NCBI GenBank assembly: GCA_008638375.1
Contig: CM018036.1
Span: 704,501-768,500, forward strand
Direction of reading: 5' to 3'
From: Nyssa sinensis
Lineage: Eukaryota; Streptophyta; Magnoliopsida; Cornales; Nyssaceae
DNA length: 64,000 nt
Under the pieces are notes generated by a model. That model was not told the origin of the DNA and searched no databases. It was given only the letters and a program-made list of their open reading frames with translations. The translations under genes and the position numbers were made by a program. This document shows positions 47,026-61,985 of this stretch, one piece after another. The first letter of the stretch is position 1. Every line of letters starts with the position of its first letter.

Positions 47026-50000
47026 AGTTTTTTATCGAAATTAATTTAATCGTCTGATTCAATTAACCCATCCGAAGGATGTGGATTTCCTGCTAGAAAA
47101 TAATTTGCAAGAGATCAACTTTGAGAAACTAAAGAAAAAAGAAAGAAAAATATGCCATTTGCTTGAAAGATAGATGCCCTCGAAACAGAGATGATCATCT
47201 CATGTATGAGTTGTAGCATATATCCAACTGTGAATCCTCCTCCATTCAACAGTAAAGGGAAGTACAGATAAAGGTAAATAGCTACAGGCAATTCTTTTGG
47301 GGTGCTCAGTTCCTCGGGTTATAACCTCCGAATTTTTCAACTTGTAAATATTTTATAAATATCTGCAGATAGTTGGAGCTCTAAATTTTAGAATTTTCTT
47401 CAGAATTAGCATCTTTATGGGTAGGTAAACAGGATACTAATCCATATATGGATTCGTTACTGATGTATGTGCTGTCAAGGTACCATTCTAACTTTTAGCA
47501 TCGCAAAGGAACTACATTCCTCATAGTTTCATGGATGCCACCAGAATGCAGGAGCACTGAAGACCAATTTAACCTCACCAGTGGCATTCTTACTATTGGG
47601 TTAGCTTTCCTGCAATTGACTTTTAAATCATTGTAACTCGGAAAATTTGTCCATTCTTTAACAAAAAATGATTTATCAATTCTTAATAGTATATAATGCT
47701 TTTTAAGCATGTTATAGTAGGAAGCATAGACTATTTATTGTAAAGAATACGAGTCCCTTATTCCAATAGGTTAAATAGATGGGCAGATAGGCCTAAGGAT
47801 CAGCTTTTTAGCAGTGCATTCTATCTAGCACATGTCAGTCCAGGATTTGAATGTAAGTTATATTTGATGCCTCTTGTTGCTGCCTTTAGTGAGTAGAGGA
47901 ATAAGAGATTTCTAGTACCCCCTATTCCTTAGTTCTCTCTTTCTTTCTTTCTTTTTCCGCGATTTTGGGTTTTGTTGTTCTTGTCTAAAGGTTGCAATTG
48001 ATCCTTCATTTGTCATTTGTTCCGCATCAGGGAAAAGCTCATTAAATCCTGAGGAGGCACCTGTTATCTTTTCTTTTCTTTTTTCATGGGTTACACACTG
48101 GGAACTTCGGAAGTAGCTTTTCCCCTGCCCATATCCAAAAGGCGGGGAGATTCAATCCTAGGTCTCTGCTACAGTCATCTTAAAAAAACTTTACTAGATT
48201 AGCCAGTTGGCACTTTCTAATTGAATGTCAAAACAAAATGGTCAAAGTTCATTAAAATTTTGATTTTTACTGTTTCACTATGTCAGCGACCATGTACCCT
48301 GTTCTGTATAAAATTTCTGCAATTACTGGTGCATTGAAGTAACTTCGGATTATACAGAATTGTTGATGGGTTGAAGCAGAGTAGAGAGAGGTGTTGATGA
48401 GGAAGTAGTAGTTTAATATTTGATATTATAAAAAATGTACAAAAGTTGTTATGGTGTATGAGTTTTCTTTTTTCTCCCTTATATAACATTTAAAAATAGG
48501 GTAACCTACGGTGACCTCTTATGAAGTATTTGATAATTACATTGATTTTTTTTACATTTTTAGAATTAAACTGACTTTCCTTATTTTACATAATAATATA
48601 GTCAAAAAAAATTTCAAAATTACATTTTTCGTGTTTTTTTTTTTCAAATTTTAGTCACTTTTTATTTTTTAAATAAATATTGATAAAAACAAGTTATTTA
48701 TCTTAAATTTATTTGTATATAAAATAATAATAACAATTTTAAAAATTTTATTTAAATTTAAAAAAATACAAAAAATAAATTAATAAAATGAACAATTTTA
48801 TTATTTTGAATAAAAAATTTAACTAGAAAGGTATATGAGAAAACATGAATGTAATTTTAAAAAATTTAAAAGAGATCAGTGTTTCAAGAGATATCAATGT
48901 AATTTAACCTGTAAAATATATATATATATATATATATATAATGCAAATATATGTGTGTGTGTGTGTGTGTGGTGAGGGCATAGATTTAAAATTGAAAATG
49001 CTTGAAGTTTCTCAAAAAATACTCCTGGGAGGAGCTTCTTTATTTTAGCGTTGTGAATGTGTGGGTCCTGCAGAAGTACTTCTCTAAAATCTCTCCCAAA
49101 CACCAATCTACGGGGGTCCATCCCACGCTTGCCCAAACGGGGAGAGTTTTTTTGGCATAAAAAAAGAGGATTTAACATTGATCAGTAAAACGGGAGAAAA
49201 TCAAGATCAAAGTTGAAGAAATACAAAAGCAAGTCTACAGTACTCACGTAAATATTAAACGCTCTCCTACAAACAAAATATTTAAAGCACCATCAATATT
49301 ATGTCACAGAAATACAAAATTTGAGATAAATATTTAAGAATTATAGCAATTTCCAATACTGTCCTATTTCATTCAATTCCAGTGCCAGGACTCAGCAGAC
49401 TGCTTCCTACTGTTTTCTTTTCTTTGACTAGACCACGGGAACTGCATATATATAATATTAAAAAAGATTACCAAGAGTTTAATATGTTCAAGCTTAGGGC
49501 CAACCGAAGGCTCCGGGACTCTTAGAAGAAAATATACACAATGACGGCCATTCATAGTGACTCTCTTACCTCTTTAAGATTTTAACCGAATGCTCACAGC
49601 AGAATAATCATTCTAGTCAATCACATCATGGAAATAAAACAGATCTACTAACCACAGTACTTAATGCTAATTACACAGGTTGAACCTCTGTGAGGATGTG
49701 CATCAGTTAATACTCCTAAATAAATATGAATTAAACCCTTCTCTATTGGAAGTTTAACCATGTAACGTTGGCTGGCATACAACACAACCATATATGAGCT
49801 AACAAAATAACAAAACACAGTACTATTGCAAGTAATCACATTGCAACAACGAACAGGTAAACAAGAAAGATCATCTAAAATGAACTCAATTCTCCAAATA
49901 TAGCATCATTTTAAGATCCCGACATCCATAACAAAATTCTCTAAAACTAAACTACAACTGAACTTTTGCCAAAATAAAAGCTCCTTTCTCCAATAGAAAA

Positions 50001-50070
50001 TTGATATAAGTTTAAAGATGATCTCATTAAATCAAAAGAACAAAAAAGTTGGAAACACCGTTGAGCAAAA
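47026..50070. other. region between convergent SAC and RPSA genes
   Basis: Holds the 3' UTRs of both genes but no further gene. At about 48500-48912 there is an A/T-rich element with weak inverted ends (both contain AATTACATTGAT), MITE-like. Microsatellites: TA at 48916-48940 and GT at 48952-48971. Confidence 0.55.
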
Positions 50071-53981
<3,911 letters not shown>

Positions 53982-54078
53982 GTCGTTGATAGGATTTTCG
54001 GCACCTCAACAAAAATGCAGGCTCGATCTTCGTCTCGTAGAAAGAGAGAGAGAAGATAATTATACACTATCTTATACT

Positions 54079-54086
54079 AAACCCTA
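54079..54086 (+). promoter_or_regulatory. telo-box (AAACCCTA) upstream of RPSA
   Basis: About 98 bases from the RPSA ATG, near the expected transcription start. The telo-box is typical of plant translation and ribosome genes and works in either orientation. Confidence 0.75.
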
Positions 54087-54146
54087 GATTCTTTTGTGTG
54101 ACCGAAAAGACCCTGCTTTTGGTGTTAATTACAGGGCCCGGCGTAT

Positions 54147-54157
54147 TGGGCTGGGCC
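54147..54157 (+). promoter_or_regulatory. tandem site II motifs (TGGGCT, TGGGCC) upstream of RPSA
   Basis: TGGGCT at 54147-54152 overlaps TGGGCC at 54152-54157. Site II (TGGGCY) motifs bind TCP factors and occur with telo-boxes in plant ribosomal protein promoters. They lie 65-75 bases from the telo-box. Confidence 0.7.
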
Positions 54158-56124
54158 ACGCCCGTTAATGAATTGGATTAAATTGGATAAATGACCTAAC
54201 CCGTTTTGAAAAGTTTTCATCCCAAGGGTTAAGACGCCTGCCCTCTTCCTCCATCTCAATCATTTTCTATCTTAATTTTAAACCAAACACAAAATAATTT
54301 TTTCCTCCTTTCCCTTTCTTCTCTTTTTTTTTTTTTCTTTCAAATTCCTCAATCCAAATAAGGAAATAGTTGGTTTGGAAATTCTATAAAAAAATAAATA
54401 ATAATTTAAAATAAAAAAAGGAAATAGAATAAAAGTTCTTTTTATTTTATTTGATAGTGTGTGAGAAAAAAAATAACAAATTGTCATTATTTCTTATTTG
54501 AATTATTAGTGTGAGAAAAAAAATATAAGAAATTATTTGTCAATTATACATTTCTTTCTTATGTTTATAATTTTAAATTCTTTCATTTATAAGTATTTTT
54601 TGTATTTCATAAAATTTATTAAAACATTTTTTCTCTCTCTCTGAATTTTTCTGCTTTTTGATAAATTGGTCAAAATTTTCAAACTTTCTCTGTTATTCTT
54701 TTATTTTTCTCTCTAATCAAAACTTCCAAACAAAATATTTAGTTATCTCTCCATCTTAATATTTTTTTTTTCTCTTCAATTTTTTTGCATCCGAAACTAG
54801 TTGTAACATGGATCAGTTGATACTCGTGTTTATTGCAAAACACTTGTTTATTGTGAGGTTTTAAGTCCGTTTTTTCTAAGAATCAAATATCACTTACTTC
54901 GATAACATTACTTGTATGCAAAAAACCCTACTTAATCAAGATGGAATAGTTACCTAGAAGATTGAATACCTCGTGAAAATAAGGAGAAAAAAAAAAACTT
55001 ATGTCAATTATTGGATATCCGATCCAATTTCATAAAATTTAATAAATGTACTTTTAATATTAAAATATATCTATTTATTTATAGCACAAGTATATACATA
55101 TATAAGCAGTGTGAATAGCTTTTTCCATTTTTTAAATTATATAATTTTAATATACATGAAATATAAATATATAAATAAATTATTAAATTCATATTCTATT
55201 TATTTAATTAAACAATATATTAGCAATTATAAGTTAGGCTACCTTTGTTGTATCTTGTTTGTTATTATATCTTTGTGCAATCAGTTTGACTCTAATAAAA
55301 GGGAGAATGGCTATGTTGGTTAGGTAGGATTAGCATAAAATTTATTAAGTCCTTATAAATATAAATCTTAAGATTATTCGAATAAATATTAGAAAATTAT
55401 CTTAAAGCAATGCATTGTATTGACCTCCACCTACTTGAAACAATGTCCAATAAAAGCTACATTGGCACTGCTTGATGTAAAACTCTATTGTGCTATAAAG
55501 ATTGGCATAAAAGTTGTATAGAGTTGACATTGATAAGAATATAAAAAAATAAGTTGTAATAGTTATGATTAATGGTAATAAAACTTGTATTAAGAGAAGG
55601 GCGACAAGTGAGGGAGTATGATTAATTCGAGTCTAATCCCAACTTAATATCAATTTAAACAATTTTAAATTAAATATATCGTATTTTAAGATAATATTAG
55701 CCAGAAAATATAAGTTCAACCTCAATTGAGATTAGATTTAGAATAAAATTCGATCAATTCATAATAACCCTAGTCTAACTATATATTTATTTTATACATA
55801 GAAATTGATTAAATTTATTTTTAAATTTGGTTAGTTCCTATAATTTTCTAATTCTATTATCATATATTTAAATTTTTTAATATAATTTATTAAATCGTGA
55901 GTTTTTAAACTATTATTTTTTTTTATATGTTGTCTTAAGTATTTTTTATTTAATATCTTGTTAAGTGAAATAAGTTAAATGGACCCTAAATTTAAATTTA
56001 GAAATATATTTAAGAAACATTTTTTTAATTTAATTTTGTATAATATAAAAATATCCAATTACCGAATCGGGTCGGCGGGTGCTCTGTCTGTATTGTCACG
56101 TCTCTTGCCGCCGCTAACTGCTGT

Positions 56125-56132
56125 AAACCCTA
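56125..56132 (+). promoter_or_regulatory. telo-box upstream of MAK21
   Basis: AAACCCTA lies 73 bases before the MAK21 ATG at 56205, in the likely 5' leader. Same motif as at RPSA. Confidence 0.7.
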
Positions 56133-56204
56133 CTTGGGAGAGTTTTTAGACTTCTCTTCCCACTCTGAAACCGAAGCTCACAGCTCCTGCACTCCTATGA
56201 AATA

Positions 56205-59200
56205 ATGTCCGTTTCAAAATCCAAAAAATCTGAACATCCTCAAGACGTAGAGCTCTTGAAATCTGAAGTCGCATCGTTTGCTTCTTCAATCGGTCTTGCT
56301 TCTTCTCTCCCAAGCTCAGGTTTTGACGATTCTGATTTTCGCAAAACCGGCCTCCTCAAATCCAACAACAAACCACCACTCAAAAAACACTCCGAGAAAC
56401 CGAAGTTCAACGATGATAAAAAGCCTGAACAGAGGGAGAAATTTAAGAATACTAAGAAGAACAACATTGAAGAACGAACCCAAGCCTAGGGTTCGAGTTC
56501 AGCCCTTATTAGTTGATAATAAAAAAGGGAGTGATAAATTCAAAAATCTTCCGAAGCTTCCGTTGGTGAAAGCGAGCTCGTTGGCTGTGTGGTACGTCGA
56601 CGCGGCCGAATTGGAAGAAAAAGTGATTGGAAGTGAAGCGAAGAGGAAGGTTGAGTTCAGGAATGTTGAGGAATGGAAGAGCTTGGTGGCCAAGAAGACG
56701 GAGCTCGCGGAGAGGTTGCTGGCGCAGTATGCACAGGATTATGAGTCGTTGAGTGGTCAGAAAGGGGACATAAAGATGCTGATTGCGACACAGAGGTCGG
56801 GGACGGCAACGGACAAGGTCTCTGCCTTTTCGGTTATGGTTGGGGAGAACCCGATTGCTAATATGAGATCGCTTGATGCACTTTTGGGTACTTCTCTTTG
56901 TCAAATTATACTTTGTGAAGTATTTTACAGTGTGATCCACTTGTCGGTGAATTATGATTTGCATTTCCCTAGAATTTAACACAGCGTTTTCGGTTTACAT
57001 AACTTGCGATTGTAATTCTAAACGTATAATGGCAAGCGCTTTACCGAACTGTTCAGATGTTGGGAGCAAAACGTTGGTCTGTAATGGGTGGAGTCAAACT
57101 ATCTTGTTTATGTGTTTTTTACTTTTTACATAATTAAGTTGTCAACGAGTTACATAAGTTTTATGGATGGTTTTGGTTTACCAAAAATCAAGAAGACAAA
57201 TTGGAGCAAGGCTCATTTTTTTTTTTTTGATAAGTAAAGATGTATATATATTGAAGATGTGCCCAAGAAAGGCAACAAAGGAAAAGCCTCCAAAAAGCTT
57301 TACAAAGGTCTTAACGATCCCCAAGAAATCAACAAAAAAAGAGACATTGATAGAGGATGCCTCTTGAGTCCAAAAAAATAACAAGCGAAGAAAAGAGTGT
57401 TTGAATATGGGAGTGGGAAGCTCCACTTCTTCGAAGACGCGCTTGTTTCTTTCAATCCAAATGCACCAAAGTAAGCAAACGGGGGCCAGGTGCCAAGGGC
57501 TTTTAATCTCTTCTTAGAGATTGCACCCTGTCCAAGCCAAAAGAAGATCCTTGACGGTATCTGACCCAGGAAACACCAAAAAGGGCAAAAATCATGTTCC
57601 AACAATTCCAAGAAAAAGGGCAATGGATAAGAACGTGATCCACCGTTTCCTCTTGCTGCTTGCACAGGTAGCATCTACTAGCCAGAATGAAGCCTCATTT
57701 CTTCAAGTTGTCCGTTGTTAAGATAGCTTTCCATGAGGCTTCCCAGGCAAAGAAAGAAGCCTTAGGGGGGGCTTTTGAGAACCATATGAGCTTCCAAGGG
57801 AATAGAAGGCTATCTGATGTGAACAGACTATTGTAGAAGGAGTGAACTGAGAAAGACTTCTTATTTGGAAGCCACACTCGCATGTCCTCCCTCCCTTCCC
57901 TGGCTCGGCAAGTGCAAATGTGGCCAAGAAAGGAGCCCACTTCATATAACTCCCAATCATAAAAGTTTCGCCTAAAATGAGGGGTCCAGACAAGCTTGTT
58001 CCCTGCTCTCTCCAAATACTCACATACTTTAGCCGCCTTGTTAGTAGCCAGCCTATATAAAGAAGGGAATTTCACCCTAAGCGGAACATCTTCATTCCAC
58101 ACATCCTCCCAAAAGCTGACACGGCCTCCATTCCCAATGACTAAAGCGACACTTATCATTGAAGATCCTCCAACCACTTATAATAGAACCCCAGAGACCA
58201 CAACCACGAGGCCCCTCCACACTGCCCGAGCACCAGCCTCCACTGATACACCCATACTTAGCAATAATGATTGCCCTCCACAGCTCCCCCTCACTCTCCG
58301 CAAACCTCCAAAGCCATTTACCCAAGAGAGCTGTGTTGAAAATGCCCAAATTCTTCACCCCAAGGCCTCCAAGAAACACTGGCTTCTTGATCTTATCCCA
58401 AGCCACTAAATGAAACTTGTTGCGATCCCCCTCTTGGCCCCACAGGAAGTCCCTTTGGATTTTCTCTAACTTCCTACTAACAGACTTTGGCATAAGGAAG
58501 AGAGACATGAAGTAGGTGGGGAGATTTGCCAAAGTGCTTTTGATGAGAGTGAGCTTGCCTCTCTTAGAGAGGAGCTGGCCCTTCCAACCTGCCAGCTTGC
58601 TGAAAAACCTCGCCACAACAGGGTCCCAAACCCCAGTGGAACGCATAGGGGACACCCAGCGGAAGGCCCAGATAAACCAAGGGAAGACATCCCACTCTGC
58701 AACCTAACGAGCTAGCTAACATGTCCAGCCCCTGCATCAACCCAACCGGAATTGGAGCAAGGCTCATATCTGAGAGCTATTCGTCTGCAGGATTCTTAAG
58801 GCTTACTGGTGTCATCAGGAATGTGCCAGTTAGATTAATATATTTGTAAGGCTTACCGGTGTCATCAGGAATGTGCCAGTTAGATTAATATATAATATTT
58901 GAACTTTGTTCACCTACTTATCAGCAAAAAACTTTGTTGACCCTGTTTGGTGGTTAGATGGCCTTGGAAAACACCATGAAACATACAAAGGATGACACCA
59001 AGGGACTGTTACTGCATCTTATAGTGTGTTTGTTCTGTTTCTGATCAGCATGGATTCAGGAGCTGAAAGTGATTCTTTGATTTGCAAGTCAACTATCATA
59101 AAATGAGTCTATTAATTTCCTTCTGCCCATTCACGGGGTTCTCTGCTGATTAGCTATGCTGACAATCTTCCATCAAATTATATTTGAAAGATTTATAAAG

Positions 59201-61985
59201 TAGACCGACAACTAGGGTCTGAGTATTTTCTAAGGCTCTACTCGAGAAGCAATATATCTCTAAAATTCATGCTTTGTCCCTGATCCTTTGTTAGGTTCAT
59301 CTATTGAAGGAAATTGAAAAATAACTCTTGCATTTTGGTGATGGATCTATTAGTTACATTTCAGTGTGGGATTAAGTATAAAATCAAACCAGCTGCTGTA
59401 GGAGTATTGTCAAGCAAGGACACTAAGAATTGTCGTATAGAGGTTTTTTTAAGGCTTTTTCTTTATTGATTTTTGTGGTTAAAAAGTTGATAGAAATTTC
59501 AGTTTTAAGGGTTTATAGAAGGCATAAAAAAGGACGAGGAGGTTATATAACTTATATTGAAGCAGAAAAAGAAAAGTTCAGGGCTTTTTGTGGTTCTTTA
59601 GGGTGTTAGGGTTGAATAATTGAAGATGTAACGGATTGAGCTTGTTTAATACGACCTTTTAAGGGTAGGAATGGGGTAGACTGATCTTGTTATGGCTTCC
59701 AAAGCTTCAAAACTGCAGAAAAATAGAAGAAAAGAAGTAGAAGGATGGGCTAGGCATCATACCTAGGTTCCTGCAGGCATCAGATTTAGGATTAGAATTG
59801 CATCACACATCTCAAAATAGCTGGAAAGTTTTTGAAAACTTTATAAACTGATCTGCAATGATTTGCAATAATACATAAGAATATACAGACTGTTAGATAA
59901 CTCGTACAACTGGGACTATGACTTGAAGCTAATTTAAAATTTTGACCTATAAGCCCATCTAAAACAACTAAAATCCATATAAAAGGATGCAATTAACATC
60001 AACTGACCCAAACTAACAATCATGGACCCTCATATAGCCGTGTCTAGCTATCCTTAAAATTGCCAAAATACCCTTAACTCAAAAAACTTAATAAAACATA
60101 AATAAAACTGAACTAGCAACTTATTAACTTTATTGAAAGCATAAAATTACACTCACTTGGCTCAAAAACACAAATTTGCAAGTTTCCAAGAGGTCTCCTA
60201 GCAATCAAACCAATTGCCAATAACTTGCTTTCTTTGGATATGCTTTTTCTTGATTGCATTGCCAGCAATTGCTAGTTAGATGAGATCACATTAAGGGGTT
60301 TGTCTATTGTTCATTCTAGAATTTACCTTCAATAGTTTGTGCTGAAAAGATGTTATATATGTATTTGAACTTCTTTAATATTACCAACTGATTCAAAGTT
60401 GTTATTAGAGATTAATCACTATCAATTCTATTGATGTCCTGAACCAGAGATGGAGCCAGCCTAGGCCTATGAAGGTCAATTGCCCCCCTCAATTTTTATT
60501 TATTTATTTTTTTAATTTAAAAATTTTCTTATAATTTTTTTTTTCAAATATACCTCTTTAATTTATGTTTTTGCCTCCACGAGGTTTAAAGTTTTTCACA
60601 TTGTACCCTCATCTTAACTTCAATTTGATCCATCTTAATTTGTATCCATTTTTTTAGGGTTTTTTGTATTGTCTAATGTGCTAAGAGAAGCACGAGGAAA
60701 GTGTGGAAGATATCTTCTATTTGTTCATTTTGGTGCCTTTTGAGGGAAATAAACTGAAGGCTTTTTGAAGGGGATGTTATGGCTATTTGTAGAATTAAGG
60801 ATAGTTTCTTAAAAGTTTTATATTTTTGGGTACAAAAAGCATACTCCTCTTATGTAAATAGCATTGTAAATTTTTTGAGAGAGATGAGATTCTAATTTTT
60901 GTGAGTCTCTTTTTTTTTGCAAATGGGTTCGCTTCGCTTGGGCGCCTTTTATACTATATACTAATAAAAAAAAGTTCCACATAAAAAATGTGATCAATGA
61001 ATATTAAGTTTTTATACTTATTTGTTTTTTTATATTTTGATCGACATTAAGAACATAGCCCCCCAACCCCCCCTAAAAGAAAAAAAAAACACCCACACCC
61101 ACACCAACACAAAAAAGTAAATTATTGGTTCTGTCTCTAGCCTGAATGGTCTTTATGACTGTTGAACCCATGAATTTGCTATTAATAGAATCAATGATGC
61201 AATGCAGGAATGGTGACATCAAAAGTGGGAAAGCGCCATGCACTAACAGGCTTTGAAGCACTAAAAGAACTGTTTATTTCGAGGTTGACATCCTCTCCTT
61301 TCTCTATCTCGATTATTTCTATCTCAATTATTTACTGAATAGAATTTTGCCTTATCTGTCATACTTCTATATCTTCGTGTGGGCACACACCAATGCAAGT
61401 AGAATTCGACATAAGTTTTCCAAAATTTTGTATTGGTGGCTACCTGTAGCAGTCCCCCTGTTATTCTTATTTGATGTTCTTTTACGTTGACGTCGTTGAT
61501 ATGTTTTTCCCTCATTGATATAGTTAGTTAGAGTACCGAAAAAAGGATCAGTTCCCAGTCATTTGCCATGTTCCATAACACATCATATGGCAATGCACCC
61601 ACATATTTATAAAAAACTGATTCACTATTAGTTTGGCAATTTAGTGTTTTCAATATTTATGTTGTTCTTACTACCACCAGTTCTTAAGTTAAATGGTATC
61701 TCCTGTCAACCCCCCCCCCCCTCCCCTCCCCTCCCATAGTGTAGGGTCTAGTCCTGGTTGGTAAGCAGGTGTTCGTGTTGTACATATGAAAAAAATGCTG
61801 ATCTTAATTGTATTCCGTGCGAATCGATGATGCACTGATTTACTGTTTCTAATTCCTCTTACCAGTCTGTTACCTGATCGTAAGCTGAAGACCCTCTTCC
61901 AGAGGCCTCTAAATCATCTTCCTGAGTCGAAAGATGGCTACTCTCTTCTACTCTTTTGGTATTGGGAGGAATGTTTAAAGCAGAG
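56205..61985 (+). CDS. MAK21/NOC1 (CEBPZ-like) 60S assembly factor, exons 1-3, 3' end beyond window
   Basis: Exons in the window: 56205-56887, 61208-61283 and 61866-61985. All junctions are GT-AG and in phase. The N-terminus is charged and lysine-rich, as expected for a nucleolar protein. After it come family phrases SLAVWYVDAAELEEK, QRSGTATDKVSAFSVMVGEN and RSLDALLG (end of exon 1), then TSKVGKRHALTGFEALKELF (exon 2) and LLPDRKLKTLFQRPLNHLPE, then LLLFWYWEECLKQR (exon 3). MAK21 is part of the Noc1-Noc2 complex on early 60S precursors. The CBF domain lies in exons outside the window. Exon 1 has one extra base near 56469-56475: the frame stops at TAG just after (56487-56489) unless it is discounted. 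The next exon was not found up to 64000, so intron 3 exceeds 2 kb. Confidence 0.88.
57217..58749 (-). mobile_element. 5'-truncated LINE with 18-bp target duplication, MAK21 intron 1
   Basis: 1533 bp in the opposite orientation to the gene. A perfect 18-bp direct repeat, AATTGGAGCAAGGCTCAT, flanks it at 57199-57216 and 58750-58767. The 3' end is a T run then GATAAGTAA on the plus strand (reverse of a poly-A tail). The minus-strand coding is split over several frames: an RT C-terminal piece at about 58564-58749 (VYLGLPLGV), then WKGQLLSKRGKLTLIKSTLA, then the WLPNKKSFSVHSFY and APPKASFFAWEA part, then the zinc tail. No endonuclease is present. A textbook target-primed insertion. Confidence 0.93.
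58797..58892. repeat. tandem duplication, 50-bp period
   Basis: TAAGGCTTACTGGTGTCATC and the following aggaatgtgccagttagatt are repeated 50 bases later with one T/C difference. It lies just beyond the LINE's right target duplication in MAK21 intron 1. Confidence 0.9.
60640..60970 (+). mobile_element. LINE 3' UTR fragment, MAK21 intron 1
   Basis: Shares with the LINE fragment at 35550-35740 the sequence gagatgagattctaattttt, tgagtctctt and ttcgcttgggcgccttt, and ends in an A-rich tail (aataaaaaaaag). It probably comes from the same family. No coding part is left. Confidence 0.6.
61690..61790 (+). repeat. worn SINE-like copy with 12-C run
   Basis: tggtatctcctgtc, 12 C (61710-61721), CCCTC repeats, then gggtctagtcctggttgg. 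Resembles the element at 42409 in order and box A part. In MAK21 intron 2. Confidence 0.4.

Larger units (their letters stand above)
53982..56204. promoter_or_regulatory. divergent intergenic region, RPSA/MAK21 promoters
   Basis: 2.2 kb between divergent starts. The RPSA side carries the motifs listed separately at 54079-54157. The MAK21 side carries a telo-box at 56125-56132. The middle (54300-56040) is A/T-rich with no gene. Both genes serve ribosome production. Confidence 0.6.

Noticed and set aside
58000..58410. Plus-strand proline/threonine-rich frame of 137 codons
   Set aside because: Antisense to the LINE reverse-transcriptase region; composition reflects the opposite strand.
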